From assembly GCA_030522415.1 (NCBI GenBank), contig CM060111.1, positions 46,227,559 to 46,291,558 of the forward strand: a stretch of 64,000 nucleotides of DNA, in the 5' to 3' direction. Every line of letters begins with the position of its first letter. Position 1 is the first letter of the stretch. Shown piece by piece: positions 35,145-46,900 of this stretch. The notes beneath the pieces are model-generated. The model was not told the DNA's origin, did no database searches, and worked only from the letters and a program-made list of their open reading frames with translations. Source of the stretch: Channallabes apus (lineage: Eukaryota; Chordata; Actinopteri; Siluriformes; Clariidae). Made by a program: the position numbers and the translations under genes.

Positions 35145-35801
35145 TCATTGGCCCCCGTTGTAAGCGTAATCCGCCTTGTTGTGCATGATCAGTTTGTTAT
35201 CCACAAAGTAGAAGCTGTCTGAGCGAGTCTCGTACGGGCGTTCCACCATCTGACGGACTGCACACAGGAACACACCAACATGTAAACTCACACACACTCG
35301 CACAGCGTGACCAGGACAAGGTTATTAGGTTGCTGTTACTCACTGAGCTCGTCCGGGAGCTGGGGGAACTCGTAGATGTGCTCGCAGGTGTTGCGGCTGT
35401 TCGGGATGCAGAAGCCGAAGTCAAAGTCGAAGTTCTTCAGCAGCCGATCCTGGAAGTAATGACGCTCGATCATCCGGAAATTATTCACCGGCCGATCTCC
35501 TACCGTGAACTCCACACTTTACACACACACACACACACACAGGAGAGAAAAAATCTGAGTAATCACTCATTAAAAGAGATGGAAAAAAGAAGCCAATTCG
35601 TTTCCCCCCTAATGTGACCTCATATAAGAAGAGCCCCTCCCCCAGCTTGTTGCCCAGCTCTGCAGATCTCTGGTGGGCGTGGCTCAGCAGTAGCTCATTT
35701 ACATAAACACTAAAACAGCACATCCGGAGAAGGAGTGTGAGCTGTGAAAAATCTGAGTGATGTTTTAACGATGTTTTAGTGAGTAACAGACACGGTGTAT
35801 T

Positions 35802-35840
<39 letters not shown>

Positions 35841-36951
35841 GGACAAATTCAGACACCGAGAGGGATGCAGAACTGAACAACAACAAACAGGAAGAGACCC
35901 AACAGGGAAAGTGTCACGTACGTGGCTCCGACTGTGCGGAGTTTAAGAAACGCAGATGTGAACTGATAGCGGACGAATCGGCCGGTACTCGTGTCCACGT
36001 CTACATTTTCTTCATCTTCAACGTCAACGTCTGAGAGACAGAGAGAGAGGACAGAGTTAAACACAAAAAAGAAAAACAGCATCTCAGCCTCAAGATAACA
36101 CTGGTAAGGGTTACCACACACACACACACACACTACCAACACCCTTCACTGTACTAAAGCTACTACACTCAGATTAAAGTGAGTGAGACAGACAGTGAGA
36201 CAGAGACAGACAGTGAGACATATGGATAGATAGACAGACGGACAGATAAACAGACAGAGAGACAGGCAGACAGACAGTGAGACAGACGGACAGTGAGACA
36301 GACGGACAGACAAACAGTGAGACAGACAGTGAAACAGGCAGACAGACAGTGAGACAGGCAGACAGACAGTGAGACAGGCAGACAGTGAGACAGAGAGAGA
36401 CAGACAGACAGTGAGACAGACGGACAGTGAGACAGACGGACAACGAGACAGTGAGACAGACAGACAGTAAGACAGACACAGAGAGAGACAGACAATGAGA
36501 CAGTGAGAGAAAGACGGACAGACAGACAGACAGAGAGACGGACAATGAGACAGTGAGACGGACAGTGAGAGAGAGACAGACAGCGAGAGACAGACAGTGA
36601 GAGACAGAGAGAGACAGACAGTGAGAGACGGACAGTGAGACAGTGAGACGGACAGTGAGAGACGGACAATGAGACGGACGGTGAGAGAGAGACAGACAGC
36701 AAGAGACAGACAGCGAGAGACAGACAGAGACAGTGAGACAGACAGTGAGAGACAGTGAGAGACAGTGAGACAGACAGCGAGACAGACAGACAGTGAGAGA
36801 CAGAGAGAGACGGACAGTGAGACAGTGAGAGTACCACAGTGAGGAGGTTTGGCGATCTCGAACAGCACCGTGCTCGTCTCCAGGTCTCTGATCTTGAAGC
36901 GTGTGAAGTCGATGTTGTAGACGTTGTCCTCAGGTTTACAGAGGTAGTCTG

Positions 36952-37003
<52 letters not shown>

Positions 37004-37106
37004 CTCTCTTATAAACACTAACACACTGAAACTACACCGCTGTAGTTCATCACTGATACAGTAAATTATACATTGTTACTTTTATTACTTTGATGCTAAT
37101 CTTACA

Positions 37107-37141
<35 letters not shown>

Positions 37142-37541
37142 TGTTATTAAACTCGTTTACCTGTTGAAATGTATATTTAAAATAAAATAAAGTAACTTAT
37201 ATATAAAGTGTGTGTGTGTGTGTGAGTGAATGTGTGTGTGTAAATATATAAGTGTGTGTGTGTGTGTGTGTGTGTATATACAGTATATATATATATATAC
37301 TCTATAAATCTGCCTGACCGCGGGTGACGGTGCGGAGCGCGAGCACTTCCTCCGGTGTGATGTCTCCTCCGGCGGTCCGCAGCTCCTCCTCGGTCAGGGG
37401 CCGCCGCTCCGCCGCGCTGCGCCGAGACTTCAGCCTCTTCACCCCGCCGCCGCCGCCGTGTTTCCGCTCCCTGGAGCTCGCCGGGTCCGGTCCGCTCACC
37501 GCGGCGGCTGTGGACTCGTTCCGGGAGCTCTGGCTGCTCAT
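35145..37541 (-). CDS. unc119b: UNC119B, lipid-binding chaperone of myristoylated proteins
   Basis: Five exons on the minus strand: 37319-37541, 36835-36948, 35922-36030, 35344-35516 and 35145-35257. They total 732 bp, 243 residues; human UNC119B has 251. All junctions are AG/GT and in frame. The family folds as an immunoglobulin-like beta sandwich (PDE-delta fold) that binds N-myristoylated cargo and releases it to ARL3-GTP at the cilium. Seen: a divergent N terminus, [49 protein letters not shown], the acidic insert [44 protein letters not shown] and the C terminus ending YAYNGG. The acidic insert and YLCKPEDN point to UNC119B rather than UNC119A. The start at MSSQSSRN was chosen over an in-frame ATG 42 bp upstream because paralogues start nearby. 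Confidence 0.95.
36176..36832. repeat. GACA-type satellite in unc119b intron 2
   Basis: About 650 bp of imperfect GACA, GAGACA and GACG repeats on the plus strand, ending a few bases from the exon 2 donor. It reads open in several minus-strand frames only because of its low complexity. GACA/GATA arrays are known from Bkm satellites. Confidence 0.95.
36954..37000. repeat. (AC)n next to the unc119b exon 2 acceptor
   Basis: On the gene's strand it is (GT)n directly upstream of ATACAG, taking the place of a normal polypyrimidine tract. Confidence 0.95.
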
Positions 37542-38020
37542 AGTCGGTCTGTGTGTGTGTTTGTGTTCCTGCGCTTTACACACTCTCTGATAGCTACAGC
37601 TACGTTGCTAGTGAAGAAAAAAAAAACTCGAAGATTTTTCGGATCCCAACCGTTTTCTCAAAATCCACGCCCTCTTACTCTATCACTGGCTAATACGTTA
37701 AGCTCATAATGTATGAGCCAATCAGCAAGCAGAACCCTTTGGGCCATCATCCAATCCCTTGCTACGGGAGGCGGAACTGGTCGTAATACGGGTGGTACAA
37801 ACAAAACGCGTCCCGGAGACCCCCTGCTGAAATTTAAGATGGCGTCTGGCGTCACTATGGAGAGGAACATACGCCGCAGGAAGCGGCTTCTGATTGGCTG
37901 TTCGCGTCCGAACGTTGCCATGGATACCCGGTTTAACTTCCGCATGTTCCCCGGTTTGATCGCAAATCTTAGCCTTCTTGGTCCATATAAAAGTGTAATA
38001 TAATTTCCATTTTCAATTTA
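37542..38020 (-). promoter_or_regulatory. Likely unc119b promoter region
   Basis: CpG-rich, with CCAAT-type sites on the minus strand (CAGCCAATCAGAAG near 37895) and ATTGGCT-type sites near 37715. AAGATGGCG at 37837-37845 on the plus strand is a strong YY1-type motif and also a good start context in the opposite direction. Confidence 0.45.
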
Positions 38021-38191
38021 CATTTTTTTTCCAATATTTTTTGGATTCAGTCTGAATTTCAGTTTAGTTTCATTGACTCATTTCTATTTCGTTTTATTTT
38101 ATTTTAAGTTTTTATTTTAGTTATTTTACTCAAGGATAAAAGTTCTGAGGTATTAGTTTGATGTGAAAAAAAGATCTAATGAGCACAAAGA

Positions 38192-38781
38192 CATGGAGGT
38201 ACCTCGGTATACGAGTTTAATCCGCTCCTGACGAGGTCTTAAGGTGAAATGTCGTATTGTGAAACACATTGTTTCATAGGACATAATGTAAATACAGATA
38301 ATCCGTTCCAGCCACCCAAAAAATATTACCAATTTCCAACACTATAATCATATTTTTTGCATATAAAAACAAAACACTTTTAGAAATGACATGTAAATAA
38401 AGTAAAATATGAAATTAATAATTAACCCTCACTTAACATTAATGTATGATTCCTCTCGGCACCGGCTGCTTTAAAAACCAAACTGAAAGCGGCTCCTTTT
38501 CTTCTCTCTACCGTCCTTGATAACATTCCTGTGACCCGCGTTGCTACGTCTTCACTAAATCTTACAACAAATGCAAAAATAAAGTAAAATGTAAACTCGC
38601 TTTCAATTGTCTTTCCACTGATGCAAACAAGCTTGGAGCGGCTCCTGGACATTCGCCGACGCCGGGGTCGACTCGGTTTGTTCACTCGTCTGCCGAGGCA
38701 AATTTCTTGCAAAATTTCAGTTAAGGTGAAAATTCTTGATTGGATTTTCGTAAAAAGTTTGTATATTGAGGTACCACTATG
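38192..38781. mobile_element. Small DNA transposon with CATNGNGGTACCTC ends
   Basis: Inverted ends CATGGAGGTACCTCGGTATA and CATAGTGGTACCTCAATATA. Length is 590 bp with no transposase. A truncated copy of its left half is at 61627-61915. The ends resemble mariner/Tigger MITEs; superfamily uncertain. Confidence 0.6.
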
Positions 38782-40129
38782 TAAAACTTTTCAAGACTAT
38801 CTAACATTCTCTAACATGATGTAAGATGTACATCTGTTTCAGACTGACGAAGCCTGTTGATATAGACGGTGGGGGACCGTTTGGGACAAACCTGCAGATA
38901 CGCCCAAAAAGGAAGACATCCTGTTTTTTGAGATCCACTTTGCATTTCCATCTCAATTACGTGATTTACACGCACAGATTCCCGCGATGCTCCCGCACGT
39001 CTCGATGTTAGCGCTCGGTCTCTCAGAATCTTTCTTGTTCCTTTCGGTGGTAACTTTGCAGGTGAACTTCAAGATTTATTTATTCCCTTGTACTTCTGCA
39101 CCACATGTGCCGTCACCTGTGCTTGTAGTGGATTCACTTCTAGTCCCCTGATAAGGTGAACGTGTTGGTCCTTGTACTACATCTCCATCTACAGACTGCA
39201 GGCTAAAGCTACACAAACGTTTGGGACGTCATGTGATTGTCATCAAGCAGACAGAACTTTGCACAACAGTGGCCATCTCGAATGTTATTATACAGAACAA
39301 TAACAGTCTTCTTTCTAATTTTATTTGTTTTATAGCAACTATTATTAGTTTGTTTTTAGTTTGTGAGTAAATTGTTTTATTTCAGCTTTCGAAAATGCTT
39401 TAAAACCAATAGTTTTAGTACGAAACGATACAATACTAACCCTGGTACACACACACACACACACCCTGTCTGAGGTGTTCATGTGAAATCCAGCCCTCTA
39501 TACAAGATCCTGGAATTCACTATACAATAGTAATAATGGCACATACAACTCACACAGAGCACCACGTGACCATGACTACAGATCTCACACACACACACAA
39601 AGGTTAGGGCTGAGCTGAATGACTCTGAGCTGCGTCTATAGAATTAAAGCTTACAGGTTTAGTTTATAAAGAGGGTTATAATCGGGTTCAGGTGAACTTT
39701 ATATACATTTAGGGGAGAAAAGTTGATTTTAAACTGTTATTAAACTGCATGATACTATAGTAAGTAACAAAATATCTATTTACAATGTTATTAATGTGTT
39801 AAATACGACAAACAAAAAGATACGTTTTAGAAGTGTGCAGTTGTTGGAGAAAATAATGACTTCAAAGCCGTTGTAGATAAAATAGCACATTTATTAAAAA
39901 GAAACAGAACACAGTCTGCAGTTCAGCGTGCTTCGTTTCCTTAAAAGCCCGCAGAGTGTCCCGTTTTCAGGAGGACGAGAGAGGGACGGGGTCCAACCGA
40001 GGAGTGCTGGTCCATCACACACACTCACCATTTCACCTCTACACACACACACACATTAGACAATTAATTAGACAACCAGCTAACTAGCTAACGTCGTACA
40101 AAGGCAGCAGCGTCTTTGGCCGCGTCGAT

Positions 40130-40167
<38 letters not shown>

Positions 40168-43082
40168 GTGTGTGTAAACTGAGACATGATAAAGAACTGT
40201 GCAAAAGAAACAGATCATGACTCACGAGATGGTAAATCACACAAGAGTGTATTTTTAAAAATCAACATTAAAAATTAAATTCCAAGGCATCGAACACAAA
40301 AAGGCATTGAATCAAAATGGCAACAGATGACAACGAGGAAGGAGAAGAGGCTTTAAAATCATAAACAGCAGGCAGTGCAAAAAAATTCACCAATTAAAAA
40401 CCCAATAAAGTAGAATCAAAATCAAATCAGAAATCCTGAGGAGACGAGAAGGAAAAAAAAAAAAGCAACTACGGCAAAAAAAAAAAAAAAAAAAAAACAC
40501 GACAAAAACCTCAATCAATTCATTAAATTATAAAATATACAGAAAAGAAAAACCCCGATACTGTAACGAGCCTCGGCGTCAGCGCACCGTCGCAGGCCTG
40601 AGAGGGCGTGTCCCAGTCCATATACGGAAACACGGGCGGGTACGCCGCCCTTATGTGGAAATCCAGGCGTGTCTGAATCCATGTATGGAAATGTGGGCGT
40701 GTCTGAGTCTCAGAATATGTAAATAATGGTTTGTTTGAGTCCTTATATGGAAAGGCAGGAAGGTTTGAGCTTTATATAGAAGTGTGTGTGTGTGTTAGTG
40801 AGAGAATGTCCATGTAGAGAGCATGATGTTTGATGTTATATCCTTATAATCGTTAAAGCCACACCCACACGCCCCACCCGAACCACACCCACCCGCAGGC
40901 CACACCCGGCCACTCCTCTCCGTATCCAACGGTAACAAGGTCTCGCCTCAGTCCTTACAGCAACACAAGAGACTACAGAGAACCTCCACAAGCACAATAT
41001 TATTCATTAACCCAATGGCACGCGCTAATCAGTGTGACTCCGTACCATACACCAACCACACGCGCACACACACTCACACACACACAGCATACAACAAGTT
41101 CACTTTGGTGCTGATTATCGCTTCTGAAATGAAACAAGGTGCTTCATGTCATTCCTTTGTGATGTCAGAAAACAAACATAAAATAAAATAAAACGAGGGG
41201 CGGAGAGAGGACAAAGCTGTGATGTCGTACAATCATGAGCAGGAAACTAAACTGTTAAAGCACCTGGCGATAACTGGGCGTAGGCAGCCACCGGACCAGC
41301 ACGACTCCGCCTACACAGCGCTACCTGGTGGCTGTTGACTTGCAGTTACACCGTTAGCAGCGTTAGCATTTATGGATTTATTTTTTTAGCAAAACGGTCT
41401 CTTCAATACGATGGATGGCGCGGCGACGTTCGGCCACCAGGGCGGTGACAGAAACACACAATGTAAACGAACTGTAAACATGAGGAGGGGGGCGGAGCCA
41501 GCAGGTTGGTGTGTGTGTGTGAGAGAGAGAATAAGAAATCGGAAATACAGTCATGTGGGTATCATGAGGGACGTCCCGATACGATAATCACGATACCGCG
41601 GTGACGATTCGATACGTGTTGCGATTCTATAAGCGTCACGATGTTATTTGAAGAGTAACGATTCAATTCAACTTCAATGCTGCTACACACAGGGTACCGG
41701 TTTAGTGTGGAAACAACTGGAACTGCAACACCTTACCACCTCAAACGCAAACGTATATATAAATAAAAAAATTTAAAGATTGTTTTTGGTAAAAATCAAT
41801 TTCGGTGATTCATGCATCGCCACACAAAACAATCGTGATACATAACTGAATCGATTTACCCCCTCGTTTAATTCTAGGTATTATTTTGTGCATAAATAAT
41901 AATAATAATAATAATAATACAACCTCAGACGAATATCATCATGTAACATTTTTTCACTGGGCATAAAATTAATTTAACAAATAAATAAATAACTTTTTGT
42001 TAAATATATAATGGCACTGTGAGAAAACTTATGCTGTTATTCGTCTGAGGTTGTATTTGCAGAATACTGAGGTCATCCACGATCAGACGAATGTTTATTT
42101 GATAAAAAAAAAAAAACAATAGAATTAAAATAAGGGGGGGGGGGTCCTAATTTTTGCACATGACTGTATAGTGGACGACAGCCGAATCCGAGCTGATCTG
42201 TACTGGACGTAGTGCACTACACAAGGAATAGGGACTTTTAGAGCACTACATAGTGTTTGAAACCATGAGGTAGTGCACTAACATGAGCAATAGGGATGTT
42301 TAGTGCACTACCAAGGGTAAACAGACATAGTGAACATAGTGCACCCTACCTGCACTATACGTGTGTGTAAATACACTACACCCTATACAGTGCACTATAC
42401 ATCAAGTTGTATACACACACTCCATAGGGTTGAGTTTCTGTACACTCTGTAGTGCACTACATGTCCATTAGGGAACATCAGGGACTCAGGAGCCGCATTG
42501 TTTTAAATAAACGTAACTAGTAAAAAAAAAAAAAAAAAAACCCAGACTGAATAAAGAATAAAGAGATGAAAGATGAGCTGAGGTGAGAGTTGTGTGGAAG
42601 TGTGTGAAGTTGTGTATAGTCAAAGTAAAAGCCCCACCCCCTGGATGCTGCGCGTCTCCCGCTGGTTTAACGGTTGCATAGCTGACGAGTAATACGCTGG
42701 AGCTCAAACACTTCTATACCGGAGGCTAACGTCGCTAACAAGTAACACAGGCTCACAGACAGACAGATTAGCATCGTGCGCTAAATGGTGCCACGGAGAC
42801 GGGACGGAGCGCACCATGCTAACCTGACGGCTAATTAGCAGACATCACTTGTTAGCGTCGTAGCTCCGGGGCCAAAAACTAAAGCAGAGAAAAGCTGAAG
42901 ACGTGTCGGGGTGAAGAAAAGGGAAAACGCCGCGCCTTAACCGGTCCTTTAAACATCTAAACTCTCACTGGCTCCACTCTCTCCACCAATCACAAAGCAG
43001 TATGAGACACCGTCCCACACACCCCCGTCATTTCCTGTTGGACCAGATGAATCAGTCCGTCCTCTCTCCCTCTCTCTCTCTC
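38782..43082 (-). other. Between unc119b and the mlec stop; probably includes a long mlec 3' UTR
   Basis: No other gene recognised. A minus-strand AATAAA lies at about 39889 and could end an mlec transcript. The stretch includes A-rich runs at 40450-40500, CA repeats and an inserted element at 41548-42166. Confidence 0.4.
41548..42166. mobile_element. Possible composite of Tc1-type ends and another DNA repeat
   Basis: CAGTCATGTG at the left and CACATGACTG at the right, each next to TA. The match stops after 10 bp. The left half (ATCACGATACCGCGG, then ACGATTCGATACG) looks like a different fish DNA repeat. A TTCGTCTGAGGTTGTAT motif recurs inverted at about 41920 and 42040. Confidence 0.4.
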
Positions 43083-43863
43083 TCACAGGCGGCAGAGGCA
43101 GAACAGTGTAGGGATGAACACTCCGAAGGCCACTAGGATAGGGAACATCAGGCTGCTGTTATCAGCCGCGTACGGGTTCGGCGTTCTCGGCCCGGACCGG
43201 ACCTGTTTTTTCGGAGACTGAGACCCGAGCTTCTTCATCGTCTCGTCCCCACTTTCGGGTTCCTCCTCGTCTATATCTTCCTCTTCTGGTCTCTCCAGGC
43301 CGGGGTGGGGCTGCAGCTTCGGCACGTCTGAGACGAGGACACGGGAAGTGTTACAGCAGGGAGAGAGCGTGAGGAGACAATGTGTCCACAACACACACAC
43401 TGAGCCAGAATTTAAAACTAACAAAGTTTGCAAAACTTGAAAAACTTTAAATTTAATCCGAAACTGTGTTTTTTATTATTATTATTATTTAACAAACACC
43501 ACTTTGAATGGACATCATTTACATGACCAGGGTTTCTTTTAAAAACTACTCACTGCATCAGAGCAGAGTGAATCGACATGACTGATTCTCACACACACAC
43601 ACACACACACAGTTTTTGACTAAATCCTGCACATTCTGCTCAGGAACCAGGATCACATCACTCAGAAAACATTCTGATACACTGATATGGTCATGTGACA
43701 TCAAAAAGGGACTGTTTCCAAGGTAACGCTGATCACAGCGCGGGGTAAGGCAAATCATTTGCATTGTTTCTCCTCACCTTCAGGTTTCCCTTTCATCACG
43801 TACAGCGCACACACCTTCGGATTATCGTAGTAACCCTGAGAGAGAGAGAGAGATGAGGCACAG

Positions 43864-43909
<46 letters not shown>

Positions 43910-46900
43910 GAAATCAATAATTTTGTCCTGCGAGCACACGCCCACTCTCTGTGCCTGATACATCAATTATATTAGAGTTAAATAAGAACAAAGTATTTGG
44001 ACCCTTTATAAAAATGAATTAATTGAGACGTGATGTAAAGAAATGCTGCACGCTGAGCCGCTCCTCCTCTCTGCCTCACTTCTATAAGCGCTTCTCGTTA
44101 CGACTACAGCTAATGGAACATTTTCATTCGCATGAACTGATCTAAAGCATTTAACTAAATAAAATGTTTGTTTTGCATCGTGTTTCTCTGTAGCTGACAG
44201 ATATGTGACACCACAAGAGGGCGCACTTCCAGTTCGAACGCCTTTTGCTTTTTTACCTTCCAAGTGAAATATCTGTAAATTCAATCATGACTCGTGTGTT
44301 GTACCTTCCTTTAGTGCGATACGGACTATCGGTTTTTAATGTTTTTTTCTTCCCCTTGTCCAATCCATTACTCTTTTCCTTTCTTCTCAGAAAACAACAG
44401 TAAGCAACTGTAACCAAGACTGAGCAGTGACCTTTTCCCTCTGGGATTAATTTTTTTAAATAAATTTAAAAAAAAAGTTTTTTTCATCATCTTTTTGAAT
44501 ATAGAATGCTATGAATTTTAGCGTCCGCATTGTTGACGGAGTAACTGTAACAAGAGAACCGTTAAAAACAATTAAACTGAGAAAATGTGTGTCCTGTAAC
44601 AGTTAGTAATTAATAACAGATGTCTGATATTTAACATGTTCAACTGTCGGTAAAGAAAAATGTGAGATTCACGACCCTCGTAGTAACATAGTAACGTCCA
44701 TTTAACACTACGGTGACTCTCGACATTAATTTTAACGTTCTTTACACAGTACAGATAAACAATACAGAAACAGTTAGCTACATCATAATCAGAACAGATC
44801 AGTTTCCTCTTTATATTGTTTTCTTTCCAGAAACTGTTGCTGTACTGTGTCCCCTACATATGAACGAGTTCTGTTCCAAGATCTTGTTCATAAGTCAGAT
44901 TTGTCCATAAGTCCAACAAACATTGTGTAAGTACTCCCGACATTCACACACTTGCCTAAACACAGTGTATTACTCTACTGTGTTCTTTAGAAGTCGATCG
45001 ATTCATGTTAAAAGAATGAGCGATGTCAGCCATGTTTTCCCTTTGAGGGATTTATTTCTAATTTTCCTTAATATTTTATATGAATATGGCACAATAATTA
45101 ATAATGGATTTATGTCAGCGTGATTTTTATAAGTTTCCTTGTTTACTTAGTTCTCACATGATGTTTTTAACCTTGATTGTATTTTTCTTCCTTTGTTTTT
45201 CCTTTCTTGGCCTTGGGTCGATGTTTACATCGTAGTATAAAATGAGTGTTTTGCCATTTATGTTTGGATTTAATTGCCCAGGCTGACAGGTTTAATTTGC
45301 ATGCATGCGTCAATCAATCTTCTCCAGCTGAACCCTGGCTCTGAGTCTCCTGATTCCTTGATCATCTAATGCTCTGGTCACATCCTGAAGATTTTATTTT
45401 TATTTACAACAATCCTGGCGACTCCGGTGGGACAGTGATTGTCTCCGTCTGACGACTGATCCAGGCGACAGCAACATCATCTGCCTGAGTTCTGACTCTA
45501 GTCCCTGGAGGTCCTGTGCATGACAGCACGAGTGAGTTCCACCCTGTAAAAAAAATCCTCGCTGCTAGCTGATTGTAGAAGAATCAGTAAAAGTCTAACG
45601 TGTAGTTTTCTCAGTACTGAATGAGTTAGCCTTAATATTGTTTGACAATATGGCGACGTGTTTTCAGGATCCTAAGTGTGACGGACGGCGGTTCTCACTA
45701 GTTTGTGAACCCCTGCCCTATGCCGATGATTCCTGTTTTGAGAAGGAATTGAGGCAGATGTTGGATAAATTGTGTAGCAAAAAAAAGGTGAAGCTATGCA
45801 AATTTCTTGGTGTTAAAGATGAGGATAAATGGACTAGAGAGCAATGTTTTTCTGCTTTGGAAAGGTGTGTGCAGTGTAAAAACCTTGAAGCTGCAGTTCA
45901 AGTATTTAGGCAGTGGCATGCTCTTCTAATACAATCACACGCTGCAGAGTGGGATTGTGAGAAGCGTGAGAGTGACGAAAAGATCAGTAAACTTGCGCAG
46001 GAATGCGCTAATCATAAGCGTGCCGCTCAATCTGCTCAAAAAACACGTGAGCAGTCTCAGCGCTCCATTAACTCTCTCCAAACCAAACTCAATGTTTTGG
46101 AAAAACAAGCAGGGAAGCTGTCTCTGTCTAAATCAAAGCCATTGTTTCCATCTCTTCCTAATCTTGGCTATGATATACAATTAAGAGAGCAGTCAGAGGT
46201 TGAGGATTCTGACTTAGATCCAGCACGCATCGGCGTGGCTCCGATGGCTGTGAGAGAGTCTCGCTCTAAAAAAGATGAAGACTCAAAAGTAACAATCACA
46301 TACAAGCCACTGAGTCCTGCTGAAGTCGATCGTACGGCAAAAGACTTTAAACATCCGAGAGAGATGGGCATGGGCCCTTTCTTAACGCAGATGCAGCGTA
46401 AAATTCAGTTGTATAATTTCCACCCTCTGGATGTGATTGCCATAAGTACAACAAAAGCTTACTTCGGCAAAAGCTGTGCAGAAGTGTTCTGATGACCTTC
46501 TTATGATTATTCGTGATTTTGTGGATTGCTGGCGTAAAGTTGTGGATTGTCAGCAGGCAAAAAATTTGTCTGTCCTTGAATACACTCAGCGCTATGCCCA
46601 GGTGTTTATGTTGTATGGTGCGAATGGTTTGAGCTCTACAGACAAGGTGATGGCGAGCCGAATTCCCGTTGCGCAGTGGGCTGATGGCTTACGTGCCGAG
46701 TTACGCAAGGTGTTGCCGCTTCTGAAACCTGAGTGGCGGAAGTCCACACTTAATGATCTCTCTCTTTCAGCATATGACAGTCTTTCAGCATATGAAAGAG
46801 ATTCCAATGTGAAAACACGCGTGTCTGCGTTGATGCAAGCTGCTGTTGATGTGGAAAATGCTCAATCTGTTCCACGTGATGTCTGTAGCTATTGTAATAA

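Noticed and set aside
36146..37024. Long minus-strand open frames of Ser/Leu/Val/Cys repeats (up to 292 codons)
   Set aside because: They are translations of the GACA satellite and (AC)n tracts; the real coding part there is only unc119b exon 2 at 36835-36948.
37713..38003. Plus-strand frame with AAGATGGCG start opposite unc119b
   Set aside because: Could be a bidirectional partner, but the 55 residues after that ATG show no family features; the motif is better explained as a promoter element.
45638..45649. Gag start at TTG 12 bases upstream of the first ATG
   Set aside because: A normal ATG in the same frame is present at 45650.
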